A stretch of 64,000 bases of DNA from Treponema sp. CETP13. GTDB taxonomy: Bacteria > Spirochaetota > Spirochaetia > Treponematales > Treponemataceae. Each line of letters begins with the position of its first letter. Position 1 is the first letter of the stretch. Where the stretch lies: contig MLPZ01000004.1 in assembly GCA_001885315.1 (NCBI GenBank), positions 62,001 through 126,000 of the forward strand. Reading direction: 5' to 3'. The notes beneath the pieces were generated by a model, which ran no database searches, was not told the DNA's origin, and worked only from the letters and a program-made list of their open reading frames with translations. Made by a program: the position numbers and the translations under genes. This document shows positions 8,838 through 17,276 of this stretch, piece by piece.

Positions 8838-9626
8838 ATGATAGGTTTTTTCTTTAAAAAAAATTTTTATGATGGATGGGATAATCTTGTTTGGATCGTT
8901 GTGTTTAATTTAATTATTCTTGCAATAAGTGCTGCTGGTTTATACTTATTACAATCTGTTTTTACTACAATAACGATTATTGCGGTACCAATATTTATAC
9001 TTTTTGTTTGTTTAGATTTTATTATGCTCTTTGCTGTTAGTGAAGGATGCGCAAACTTAGTAGATTATAAATCGTCACCGTATAGAGAAACTTTTTCATA
9101 TATAAAGGATGTTTGGAAAATTGCAACTTTGTTTGGTTTGTTAATAAGTATTGTGATAATTTTAGTTGCATTGGGTATTCCTTTTTATCTTAGTTATGGG
9201 AATTTTGTAGGTCTTTCTTTAGCTTTTTTCATATTTTGGGCTGCATTAGTAATTGTGCTAGCTTTGCAATGGTTTTTGCCATTATATTCTCAACTTCACG
9301 GTGGTTTTCTAAAGACGCTAAAAAAATCATTTATCTTGCTCTTTGATAATACAGGCTTTTCACTTCTTCTTTTTTTCTATTCTATTTTTATGATGATTTT
9401 TTCAGTTATACTTATATTTGTAGTTCCTGGGACTGTAGGCATTTGCATGGCTCAAAACAACGCGTTAAAGTTGCGAATGAAAAAATATGATTGGTTAGAG
9501 GCTCATCCAGAAATAATACCAAGCACTGTTCGTAAACAAATTCCATGGGAAGAAATCCTTGACGAAGATAAAGAAATTGTCGGAAATCGTACATTAAAGA
9601 ATTTAATATTTCCTTGGAAAGATTAG
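8838..9626 (+). CDS. YesL/DUF624-like membrane protein
   Basis: An integral membrane protein of 262 residues with about five or six TM helices (around 18-38, 46-68, 92-115, 120-150 and 170-200). It has a short charged C-terminal tail ending in EEILDEDKEIVGNRTLKNL. The N-terminal FKKNFYDGWDNLVW motif resembles the YesL/DUF624 family, often found beside sugar transport genes; biochemical function is unknown. It is divergent from marR, with start codons 37 bases apart and no Shine-Dalgarno. A terminator follows directly, so it is a single-gene unit. Confidence 0.7.
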   Translation: MIGFFFKKNFYDGWDNLVWIVVFNLIILAISAAGLYLLQSVFTTITIIAVPIFILFVCLDFIMLFAVSEGCANLVDYKSSPYRETFSYIKDVWKIATLFGLLISIVIILVALGIPFYLSYGNFVGLSLAFFIFWAALVIVLALQWFLPLYSQLHGGFLKTLKKSFILLFDNTGFSLLLFFYSIFMMIFSVILIFVVPGTVGICMAQNNALKLRMKKYDWLEAHPEIIPSTVRKQIPWEEILDEDKEIVGNRTLKNLIFPWKD

Positions 9627-9637
9627 TTTTTCTAATA

Positions 9638-9686
9638 ATAAAAAGCTTTACTATTTGTATTCAAAAATAAGTAAAGCTTTTTATTG
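9638..9686. terminator. Bidirectional terminator between YesL-like gene and malQ
   Basis: A perfect 16-bp inverted repeat, 9638-9653 / 9671-9686, has a 17-base loop. AT-rich flanks lie on both sides, between two convergent genes. Confidence 0.7.
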
Positions 9687-9711
9687 TATTTTTTAGATGT
9701 TCTTACACAAC

Positions 9712-11280
9712 TTACGAATTTCTACCACTCAATGTACTTAATTCTTTAAGCCATTGAGATTTAGCATTGTCAAAATGTGAAGTTTCCATTCTCCATTGCC
9801 AGTTAATTCCACCTGTTGTCGAAGGTGTGTTCATACGACCTTCGTTTCCAATTGCGAAAATATCTTGTAACGGAATAACACAAAATTTTGCAGTTGACAT
9901 AAAAGCTTTACTAATTAAGGCAGGACAAATTTGATTGTCTGAAAATTCAATATCTGGAACACCACCTTTTAAGTAACGTTTCAATAATGAAATTTCTTCA
10001 GGAGAAGCATTATTTATCCATCCTTGTAATGTTTCATTATCATGTGTTCCGGTGTATACAACTGTATTCTGATTATACATATGAGGTAAAAAAGAGTTAA
10101 CAAACCCATTTGAACCAGCTTCGTTAGCATCAAAAGCAAATTGAAGAACTCTCATTCCAGGTAAATTAAAATCATCTCGTAGTTTTTCGACACCTTTGGT
10201 AATAAGTCCTAAATCTTCTGCTATAATTGGAATATCGCCAAGTTCTTTTTTTATAGTTTCAAATAGAGCATGATCAGGACCTGGTTTCCATTCTCCGTTT
10301 TCAGCAGTTTTTTCATTTGCAGGAACAGACCAATATGCTTCGAAGCCTCTAAAGTGATCAATACGAATATAATCGACAACAGAAAGCATAGACTTTATGC
10401 GGTTAATCCACCATTTGTAGTTATTTTTTTTCATGGTGTCCCAGTCATATAAAGGATTTCCCCATAATTGACCTGTTTTACTAAAATAATCTGGTGGAAC
10501 TCCAGCTACAGCGGTGGAATGTCCATCTTTATCAAGTTGAAAAAGTTGTTGGTTTGCCCATACATCTGCAGAATCTGCAGCAACAAAAATAGGTATATCT
10601 CCAATAATTGATATTCCTTTACTGTTTGCATATGATTTAAGTGCATGCCATTGCGTAAAAAAGAAATATTGAATTACTTTTACAATTTCAATTTCTTCAA
10701 CATGTTCTGCTTGCCATTGTGAAATTGCATTTGGTTCACGTGTTGCATATTTCTTTGGCCAATAATTACTCCACATTGCTCCAAATTTATTTTCATCTTT
10801 AGCTTTTTTATCATAAAAGTTTTTTATGCTGATAAAAACTGCATAATTATCAAGCCAGGACGCATTATCGTTTTTAAAAGACTCGTACGAATCACGGTCT
10901 TGCTTTTCTGCAATTTCTAAAAAATGTTTTGCAGCAACTTGAATTACTGGATTTTTCCACCATACTACTGCACCAAAATCGACATATCCTGTGTTTTTAA
11001 TGTAATCAGGTGCTAGAGCTTCTTCTTTTGAAAGATAGCCTTTTTCAATGAGCATTTCCAAATCAATCAGTAATGGGTTCCCTGCAAAAGTAGAAAAAGC
11101 AGCATAAGGAGAATCGCCATATCCAGTTGGTCCAATTGGTAATATCTGCCATAAATTTTGGCCAGATTTTTCCAGCCAGTCTACAAATTTATAGGCTTGT
11201 TTCCCTATTGTCCCAATACCTGGAGTCTCGGGTAAAGAAGTTGGATGTAAAAGAATCCCGCTTGAACGGTGATTTTTCAT
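9712..11280 (-). CDS. malQ: 4-alpha-glucanotransferase (amylomaltase)
   Basis: A GH77 enzyme that transfers alpha-1,4-glucan chains between maltodextrins in the cytoplasm, feeding glycogen and maltodextrin use. The N-terminal SSGILLHPTSLPETPGIGTIG and the catalytic YIRIDHFRGFEAYW (nucleophile Asp) are diagnostic, as are IIAEDLG (acid/base Glu) and TGTHDNETLQGW. Length is 522, normal for bacterial MalQ. AGGAG precedes the ATG. It stands alone between terminators. Upstream are three tandem 13-bp repeats that overlap the likely -35. With the debranching enzyme at 49.8 kb it suggests glycogen turnover. Confidence 0.96.
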   Translation of the reverse strand: MKNHRSSGILLHPTSLPETPGIGTIGKQAYKFVDWLEKSGQNLWQILPIGPTGYGDSPYAAFSTFAGNPLLIDLEMLIEKGYLSKEEALAPDYIKNTGYVDFGAVVWWKNPVIQVAAKHFLEIAEKQDRDSYESFKNDNASWLDNYAVFISIKNFYDKKAKDENKFGAMWSNYWPKKYATREPNAISQWQAEHVEEIEIVKVIQYFFFTQWHALKSYANSKGISIIGDIPIFVAADSADVWANQQLFQLDKDGHSTAVAGVPPDYFSKTGQLWGNPLYDWDTMKKNNYKWWINRIKSMLSVVDYIRIDHFRGFEAYWSVPANEKTAENGEWKPGPDHALFETIKKELGDIPIIAEDLGLITKGVEKLRDDFNLPGMRVLQFAFDANEAGSNGFVNSFLPHMYNQNTVVYTGTHDNETLQGWINNASPEEISLLKRYLKGGVPDIEFSDNQICPALISKAFMSTAKFCVIPLQDIFAIGNEGRMNTPSTTGGINWQWRMETSHFDNAKSQWLKELSTLSGRNS

Positions 11281-11314
11281 GTTAAATCTCCTAGTACGTA
11301 TAAAAATACGCTAT

Positions 11315-11378
11315 TTTATAAATAAGTCTTATTTGGTTTGTAAATCAAATTGGTAAATCGGATTAGTAAACCGCTTTA
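11315..11378 (-). promoter_or_regulatory. malQ promoter with three tandem 13-bp repeats
   Basis: Three adjacent 13-mers run at 11340-11352, 11353-11365 and 11366-11378, beginning GTAAATC, GTAAATC and GTAAACC on the plus strand. A promoter-like TTTACA (11344-11339), 18 bp and TATAAA (11320-11315) points to malQ, with its -35 inside the nearest repeat. This looks like an array for a regulator that binds direct repeats. A LacI-type reading centred on ATCGGAT is also possible. Confidence 0.45.
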
Positions 11379-11424
11379 CATAAAATGATAGCACTAGTCA
11401 AACGATTGTGCAAGAAAAAAATAA

Positions 11425-11461
11425 AAAAAAACAGTATTCGTTAATTGAATACTGTTTTTTT
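11425..11461 (-). terminator. Terminator of the fusA operon
   Basis: The perfect stem 11425-11439 / 11447-11461 has a 7-base loop. A T run follows on the minus strand. It lies 14 bases beyond the stop of the P-loop gene. Confidence 0.85.
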
Positions 11462-11474
11462 AAATTAGCACTAA

Positions 11475-12155
11475 TTATTTCTCAGAAATAAGAAGTGTTT
11501 TTGTGTCAAGTTTTAAGTCTGTATTAAAATCTGTTCTATCATGGAATTTAACAATTTGCATGTCTATACAACCAGGTACTTGTTTTAGATGAACAACTGC
11601 ATCAATTTGAGCACATTCATCTTTACCAAGAACTTTAGAAAGTTGTGTTTCTTCTGTATTGCAACTATACCACACAGAAAGTCCTGCTTCTTTAGCAAAA
11701 GCTTTCATTTTTACTAAATTATCTACAGGTACTTTTGGAAGGTCTATTCCATCAATAATTACACATGCAATAGAAATATGATTTGCTGAAAGTGCTTTTA
11801 ATGTATCAATAATCTGGGGTGTAACTTCAACTGTTTGACTTAAATTTAGAATAACACGATTATGCATTACTTCTTCTTTAATTTTTTCAACATCTGTAGT
11901 CTTCTTGTTTTTAGACATTTCCGAAAAAATATCTTCATACCAAGTCATTACATAGTTAGATTGCTGGTTAAAAGAAACATGAACAACATGTTTACCTTGA
12001 AGCAATTTATCAAGTCCCAATTGTACTAGAACAGATGTTTTTCCCAACCCTTTTTTAGAAGAAAGTACACCAAGTTCACCGGCCTTTAGGCCTCCCTCAG
12101 TAACTTTTTCTAAAAAACGTACGGGACTACGATCAACGAGTTCTTGTTTTATCAT
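11475..12155 (-). CDS. RecA/KaiC-like P-loop protein of unknown function
   Basis: A 226-residue protein with the layout of the RecA/DnaB/KaiC ATPases. GGLKAGELGVLSSKKGLGKTS (residues 21-41) contains a Walker A in which Ser33 replaces the usual first Gly. IACVIIDGIDL (129-139) is Walker B. The ATG at 12155 is chosen because AAGGGGG lies just upstream; a longer frame would run into fusA. It has no DNA-binding or lon-like domain. It sits 10 bases downstream of fusA, so it is probably co-translated and could have a translation-linked role, but this is inference only. I do not recognise a named family. Confidence 0.75.
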   Translation of the reverse strand: MIKQELVDRSPVRFLEKVTEGGLKAGELGVLSSKKGLGKTSVLVQLGLDKLLQGKHVVHVSFNQQSNYVMTWYEDIFSEMSKNKKTTDVEKIKEEVMHNRVILNLSQTVEVTPQIIDTLKALSANHISIACVIIDGIDLPKVPVDNLVKMKAFAKEAGLSVWYSCNTEETQLSKVLGKDECAQIDAVVHLKQVPGCIDMQIVKFHDRTDFNTDLKLDTKTLLISEK

Positions 12156-12165
12156 TATATCCCCC

Positions 12166-14265
12166 TTATTTAGCAGCTTGTTCAGCGCGTCGTTTTTCTT
12201 GATACTCAGCTTTGAGTTCTTCAGAAACGCTCTGAGGTACTTTTCCGTATTTTTCAAATTCCATTGAAAATTCAGCTTTTCCCTGAGTTAAGGATCTAAG
12301 TACTGTCGAGAAACCGAACATTTCACTTAATGGTACTTCTGCATCAACTCGGCAGTATGTTCCTTCTTCAGTTGAAGAAATAATTATACCTCGTCGTTGG
12401 TTGATAACACCAAAAATATTACCTTGAAATTCTGTAGGACCTTCAACTGATACTTTCATAATTGGCTCTAGAATAACCGGTTTTGCTTTCATATAAGCTT
12501 CTTTAAAACCATGACTTGCTGCTAATTGGAAAGCTACATCTGAAGAGTCAACCGGGTGTGACTGACCATCATTAATGGTTGCCTTAATGCCAACAATTGG
12601 AAATCCAATAAGCTGACCTTTTACCATTGCAGATCTAAAACCTTTATCACAAGAAGGAATATATTCATTAGGAATTGCTCCACCCTTAATAGAGTCAACA
12701 AATTCGTAATTTTTACCTTCTTCAGTTAATGGTTCAATAAAACCTGCAACACGACCATATTGTCCAGATCCACCAGACTGTTTTTTGTGTGTATAGTTAA
12801 ATTCAGCACGTTGTGTAATAGACTCACGGTAAGCAACTTGAGGAGCTCCTGTTTCTACTTCACATTTATATTCACGTTTCATACGTTCAATATAAACTTC
12901 GAGGTGAAGTTCACCCATACCCTTAATAATAGTTTCATTAGATTCTGGATCAACAAATGTTTGAAATGTTGGGTCTTCTTTACAAAAACGGTTAAGAGCT
13001 TTTCCCATTTGATCAGCAGAAGTTTTATCTTTAGGAGAAATCTTAAGTGATATAACAGGATTAGGTACAAACATAGAAGTCATAGCATAATTTAATTTTG
13101 GATCACAAAAAGTATCCCCAGAAGCACAATCTATACCAAATAATGCAACGATATCTCCAGGAACTCCTTCTGTAATGTCTTCCATCGAGTTTGAGTTCAT
13201 ACGTACAAGACGTCCAACCTTAAACTTCTTTTGGGCACGGGTATTAAAAAGCTCGCCACCTTTTTTAAGAGTTCCTTGATAGACACGAACATACGTTAAT
13301 TGGCCATATTGTCCATCTTCGAGTTTAAATCCAAGGGCGACAACAGGATCTGTATCGTTACAAGTTAATGTAACAGGAGCTTCGTTATTATCTATATCTA
13401 AAGCTGTGTTGGTTACTTCGCTAGGATTAGGAAGGTATTTAACGACAGCATCAAGAATAGGCTGAATACCTTTATTTTTATAAGCAGATCCTAAGAAAAC
13501 ACCAACAAATTGTTCTGCAATTGTAGCTTTTCGGATTGCTTTATTTAAAAGTTCTTCAGTTACATTATCATCCATCATTGCTTCCATAAGTTCGTCATCG
13601 AACATAGAAACAGCATCTAGTAATTCTTCTCGATATTGTTCAGCTTTTTCTTGTAAGTGAGAAGGAATTTCTGCATAGCGAATATTTTCACCATTGTCAC
13701 CATCAAAGTAAACAGCTTTCATTGTTACTAAGTCAACAACACCTTCTAGTTTGTCTTCTAAACCAATAGGTAATTGCATCATGTGTGCATTTAAGGCAAG
13801 TTTGTCACCTAACTGTTTACATACTTTTAATGGGTTAGCACCCATACGGTCACATTTGTTAATGAAAGCGATTCGTGGAACATGATATCGTTTTAACTGA
13901 CGGTCAACAGTAATTGACTGTGATTGAACACCAGCAACAGAATCTAAGATAAGAATTGCTCCATCAAGTACGCGAAGTGCTCTTTCTACCTCAACGGTAA
14001 AGTCTACGTGACCTGGAGTATCAATTACGTTAATTATTGTTCCTTGCCAGTTAATCTGGGTAGAAGCTGACTGGATAGTTATACCGCGTTCGCGTTCCAG
14101 TTCCATGTTATCCATTACAGCACCAACACCATCTTTACCACGTACTTCGTGGATTGCGTGAATTTTATCGCAATAAAAAAGAAGGCGTTCTGACAGGGTT
14201 GTTTTTCCCGAGTCAATGTGGGCACTGATACCGATATTCCTCATTTTGGAAATATCTGTACTCAT
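12166..14265 (-). CDS. fusA: Elongation factor G, spirochaete/mitochondrial EF-G1 type
   Basis: A ribosomal translocase GTPase of 699 residues, full length. G1 is AHIDSGKTT, the switch I region contains [14 protein letters not shown]3 is DTPGH, and G4 is NKCDRMG. Domains II-V are all present, ending at [11 protein letters not shown]. The [19 protein letters not shown] and GITIQSAST wording resembles the spd/mitochondrial EF-G1 branch rather than canonical EF-G. That branch occurs in spirochaetes as one of two EF-Gs, with a split between elongation and recycling. GAGAGGT gives a strong Shine-Dalgarno. Nested TGCAAA/TTTGCA palindromes lie 27-50 bases upstream. Confidence 0.96.
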   Translation of the reverse strand: MSTDISKMRNIGISAHIDSGKTTLSERLLFYCDKIHAIHEVRGKDGVGAVMDNMELERERGITIQSASTQINWQGTIINVIDTPGHVDFTVEVERALRVLDGAILILDSVAGVQSQSITVDRQLKRYHVPRIAFINKCDRMGANPLKVCKQLGDKLALNAHMMQLPIGLEDKLEGVVDLVTMKAVYFDGDNGENIRYAEIPSHLQEKAEQYREELLDAVSMFDDELMEAMMDDNVTEELLNKAIRKATIAEQFVGVFLGSAYKNKGIQPILDAVVKYLPNPSEVTNTALDIDNNEAPVTLTCNDTDPVVALGFKLEDGQYGQLTYVRVYQGTLKKGGELFNTRAQKKFKVGRLVRMNSNSMEDITEGVPGDIVALFGIDCASGDTFCDPKLNYAMTSMFVPNPVISLKISPKDKTSADQMGKALNRFCKEDPTFQTFVDPESNETIIKGMGELHLEVYIERMKREYKCEVETGAPQVAYRESITQRAEFNYTHKKQSGGSGQYGRVAGFIEPLTEEGKNYEFVDSIKGGAIPNEYIPSCDKGFRSAMVKGQLIGFPIVGIKATINDGQSHPVDSSDVAFQLAASHGFKEAYMKAKPVILEPIMKVSVEGPTEFQGNIFGVINQRRGIIISSTEEGTYCRVDAEVPLSEMFGFSTVLRSLTQGKAEFSMEFEKYGKVPQSVSEELKAEYQEKRRAEQAAK

Positions 14266-14291
14266 ATTAGTTACCTCTCAACTATGAATTA

Positions 14292-14314
14292 TGCAAAATT
14301 TGCAAAGATTTGCA
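14292..14314. promoter_or_regulatory. Nested TGCAAA palindromes upstream of fusA
   Basis: TGCAAAATTTGCA (14292-14304) and TGCAAAGATTTGCA (14301-14314) are two perfect-armed palindromes sharing their middle TGCA. They lie in the short gap before fusA and could bind a regulator. No clear promoter geometry was resolved around them. Confidence 0.3.
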
Positions 14315-14322
14315 CTATATAA

Positions 14323-15738
14323 TCAATCAACGCATTTTACAGGAAAATTCGGTGCTGTGCAAGGGGTGTTCTTTTTTATTATTTGATATATGTATTTTAA
14401 TGAAATTTCTAATTTCTTTTTTTGATTTATTTGTGCACTCATTGTTAGTCCTAAGATATTCTTTACCTTTGTTGCTATTTCCCACCCTTTTAAAGTTTCA
14501 TCTGCTATAATACAGTTTGCATTTATTTCAAAAAAATCAGTCTGAAATTTAAGCGAATATTCTTGTCCAAGAATTGTAAAGATTGATGAAGATTCCACTT
14601 CTAAGGATGCACAAGGACTAAAAGTAAAATAAGCAAATTTAAACTCTGAACTTGAACTGAAAGATGTTGTTGTTTCGCTTATAAAGGTTGGTTTGTAGTC
14701 TGGAGCTAGTTTTAAATCCTTTATTTGTGCACTAAGTTTAAATGTTTGATCTTTTTTATTTAATATAATACCACCAGAAAATGATATAAATGAATTCATA
14801 GGCTCCATTCTCGAAGCAAGTATGGAATTTATATTGTTAAATGAATTTGTATAATATGTTTTAGGTTTTATACTAAGATTAGCAGTTGTATTTATAATAA
14901 TATATTCAAATCCTGTTTTATCTTGATGTAAAAGTGGTATCTGAATTTGTGGTTGTATTGAGCTATCAAGGGTTGTTGTTTGAGGTTTTGCATCTGATCC
15001 CATAAATCCATAATCGCAAGAAAATAAATGAGCCGAGATGCCTCCAAATGGGCTTTTAAATCTTGCCTCAACACGAAAAAGGCCTTTTGTTTTATAGTCA
15101 ATTTGTTCTGCAAGAGTTCCTCCTGCATAAAATTGAAAACAAGTTGGTTCGTATGCTGTTTTGCTATAAAACAGTTTTTTATATGATGTTTCAGCAGAAA
15201 TAGCTGTACATGATTCTTGTTTGACAATTGGAAAATCTGTATACCAACTTGTCTCTAGAGAGGAATCTATTTGATACTTTTGTATAGCTGTAACAAAAGA
15301 CAAGTCTTGTGAATGAAATCTTAGTGGTAATGAAAAGACAACGCTGCTAGCAGGAAATAATTCTGTAGACTTATTCTCTTGTAATTGAGTAAAAAAAATT
15401 AATGCAGAAGAGCCTATATTAAACTGTGTAGAAAAGGCAATATCTTGTTCTTCTGTATTCGCATCAGAAGGGTAGTTTAACTTATAAGATGCGGTGTAAG
15501 GTTCTCTAAAACATAATGGATCTGAAAAATTTCTGATAGAAGGTTTTGCACGTGATAAAATTTCACCTTGTGTAATTGTTCCACAATCAATTTGCAGCCA
15601 TTTAAATAAATTTTCGTTTATTGACCAGGTAATTGGAGGTCTAGACAGGCTTTCCCAGCTAGTATAAGTTCTAGTTTGAATTTTGGGTGCTGAGAAAAGA
15701 AAACCTGTCGTAATTAAAAAAGAAGGTATGAGTGTCAT
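14323..15738 (-). CDS. Exported protein of unknown function, beta-rich
   Basis: A 471-residue protein whose start is set by AAGAAG before the ATG at 15738 (an in-frame ATG at 15753 has nothing upstream). The N-terminus MTLIPSFLITTGFLFSAPK looks like a signal peptide. The rest shows alternating polar/hydrophobic strands rich in Ser, Thr and aromatic residues, for example FKFAYFTFSPCASLEVESSS and FEIDANC-like repeats. This would suit an outer-membrane beta-barrel or periplasmic beta-protein. It is followed by fusA after 57 bases and preceded by the SPOR gene. I do not recognise a family. Confidence 0.6.
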   Translation of the reverse strand: MTLIPSFLITTGFLFSAPKIQTRTYTSWESLSRPPITWSINENLFKWLQIDCGTITQGEILSRAKPSIRNFSDPLCFREPYTASYKLNYPSDANTEEQDIAFSTQFNIGSSALIFFTQLQENKSTELFPASSVVFSLPLRFHSQDLSFVTAIQKYQIDSSLETSWYTDFPIVKQESCTAISAETSYKKLFYSKTAYEPTCFQFYAGGTLAEQIDYKTKGLFRVEARFKSPFGGISAHLFSCDYGFMGSDAKPQTTTLDSSIQPQIQIPLLHQDKTGFEYIIINTTANLSIKPKTYYTNSFNNINSILASRMEPMNSFISFSGGIILNKKDQTFKLSAQIKDLKLAPDYKPTFISETTTSFSSSSEFKFAYFTFSPCASLEVESSSIFTILGQEYSLKFQTDFFEINANCIIADETLKGWEIATKVKNILGLTMSAQINQKKKLEISLKYIYQIIKKNTPCTAPNFPVKCVD

Positions 15739-15794
15739 ATCTTCTTTATGCATGTTTGGATGCTAAATTTTGTTTTTTTTATAGATTGTTTTTT

Positions 15795-16679
15795 TTAATT
15801 ACTAGAAGGAATTGCTGAATTTGTAACATAACTTTGTGTTTTTGCAAACTCATCAACAAGTTTAATCCTTTTATTCCAATACTCAGCTTCACTTTTAGTT
15901 GTGTATGGGCCGACACGCAATCGGTAATAGGTTGTTCCATCTTTACTAGAATAGGTAAAGACTTCACCAGGAATTTCTTCTGCTAAAAGTGTATCACGTG
16001 CTTTTTCTGCATTTATTTTATTTGTATACGAAGCAGCTTGAACCCAAAATGAGTTAACAACTTTTTTTACTGGTGTTTTAGTTTCTGCTTTTTTTGTAAC
16101 AGAACTTGAAGTAACTTGCGATTTTACAGTTGTTTGTTTGGGTTCTTCTTTTTTTACAACAACAATTTTCTTTGTGCTTGAGTTTTCTGTTTTTTGAGTA
16201 TCTTGTTCTTGTTTGTTCGAAAGATCTATGGTTGTAGAACCTGGTGTATTAGTTGTTTGTGTTACAGACGTTGCATTTTCTGTAACATTTTGTTTTGTTG
16301 TAGGTTCTTTTGTATTAAAGTTAGTTAAAGTTGTTCCGTCATTTGCAATAACAGTAGTATTTGATGAATATACAGTAAGGTCTTTTGTGTTTATAGGTTT
16401 AGACTCTGTATCTGTCTCGGATGCATTTTCTGTATCTATAGTTTTTGTTACTGAATTTGTTTGTTCGCTCAGTGATGGTTGTGATTTATTTAGATCCTGT
16501 AAACTTTCTACCGTATTTTGTGTATTTGTTTGTTCTTGATTCCATGTTTTTGGTTCGAGGGAAGATACAACAGATTTGTTCTCTTTTGCTGGTGAATAGA
16601 GTATTAGCGCACCGCCGAGAACCGCAAGCAAAAAAATTCCTACTGCTGCAACTATCCACAATATCCCTTTTTGTTCCAT
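15795..16679 (-). CDS. SPOR-domain membrane protein
   Basis: An envelope protein expected to bind denuded septal peptidoglycan. One TM helix lies near the N-terminus (GILWIVAAVGIFLLAVLGGA). A long Thr/Ser/Gln/Lys-rich low-complexity linker of about 165 residues follows. The C-terminal SPOR domain runs from FWVQAASYTNKINAEKA to YRLRVGPYTTKSEAEYW. The start at 16679 gives AAAGGATG correct spacing; the in-frame ATG at 16688 abuts the AGG. It begins 15 bases after the coaE stop, in one operon with polA and coaE. Confidence 0.88.
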   Translation of the reverse strand: MEQKGILWIVAAVGIFLLAVLGGALILYSPAKENKSVVSSLEPKTWNQEQTNTQNTVESLQDLNKSQPSLSEQTNSVTKTIDTENASETDTESKPINTKDLTVYSSNTTVIANDGTTLTNFNTKEPTTKQNVTENATSVTQTTNTPGSTTIDLSNKQEQDTQKTENSSTKKIVVVKKEEPKQTTVKSQVTSSSVTKKAETKTPVKKVVNSFWVQAASYTNKINAEKARDTLLAEEIPGEVFTYSSKDGTTYYRLRVGPYTTKSEAEYWNKRIKLVDEFAKTQSYVTNSAIPSSN

Positions 16680-16694
16680 ATTAAACATCCTTTA

Positions 16695-17276
16695 TTACAG
16701 TACTGAAAGAACTTTCTCAAGATTTTTTTCAAGTTCTTTTAATGAACCGTAGTTTCTTACCTTATAAGTATCGGAATTTTTAGTTACATATTTAGAAAAT
16801 AATTTTCGTTGTGATAAAAATCTTTTAGCAATATGAATAAGAGAAAAATTATCCCGTTTTCTAGCTCGTTTTAAACGAGTACAAAAAGGAGCTGTTATAA
16901 ATAAAATAGCTTTACACTGATTTATAGCAGAAACTTTATATAAAACAGTCGCGTTAATTATTATGTCTTGTGTTGAATGCTCAGTTATAAATTTATGAAT
17001 TAATGTGTCTACTATTGGGTGTATTATAGCTTCTTGAGCTGCTAAGTTTTTTTTGGTTTTAAACACGAGAGGGGCAAGTTTTTGTCGATTAATAGTTCCG
17101 TCATTATTTAGTATTTGTGATCCGAAATAATCGATAATTTGAGGTTTAGCAATTTCTATAGCTTCATGGGCTAAAACGTCGGCATCTACACATGCAAATC
17201 CTTTTGAAGAAAGAATATCACAAGCAGCATTTTTGCCTGCAGCCATTGGGCCGGTTAATCCAAAAATTGTTTGCAT
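16695..17276 (-). CDS. coaE: Dephospho-CoA kinase
   Basis: Catalyses the last step of coenzyme A synthesis, phosphorylating dephospho-CoA. The P-loop GLTGPMAAGKN opens the protein, DADVLAHEAI is the acceptor-site motif, and HPIVDTLI is the third family motif. The ATG overlaps the polA stop as TAATG with GGGGAGAG upstream, so this start (193 residues) is preferred over one six codons earlier. Translation is probably coupled to polA. The lid region (FCTRLKRARKRDN) is recognisable, though the C-terminal part is more diverged than usual. Confidence 0.9.
   Translation of the reverse strand: MQTIFGLTGPMAAGKNAACDILSSKGFACVDADVLAHEAIEIAKPQIIDYFGSQILNNDGTINRQKLAPLVFKTKKNLAAQEAIIHPIVDTLIHKFITEHSTQDIIINATVLYKVSAINQCKAILFITAPFCTRLKRARKRDNFSLIHIAKRFLSQRKLFSKYVTKNSDTYKVRNYGSLKELEKNLEKVLSVL

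Noticed and set aside
11340-11378. CRISPR-like array
   Set aside because: Repeats are 13 bp without spacers, only three copies, and no cas genes are present.
12760-13070. Open frames on both strands inside fusA
   Set aside because: They lie wholly within a strongly conserved EF-G frame and look like shadow translations (Phe/Cys/Ile-rich).
14892-15227. A 111-codon frame on the same strand inside the exported unknown gene
   Set aside because: Shifted frame of the longer gene, with no ribosome site or recognisable domain.
16213-16684. Valine/phenylalanine-rich plus-strand frames opposite the SPOR gene
   Set aside because: Antisense of the Thr/Ser/Gln-rich linker; composition fits a shadow.
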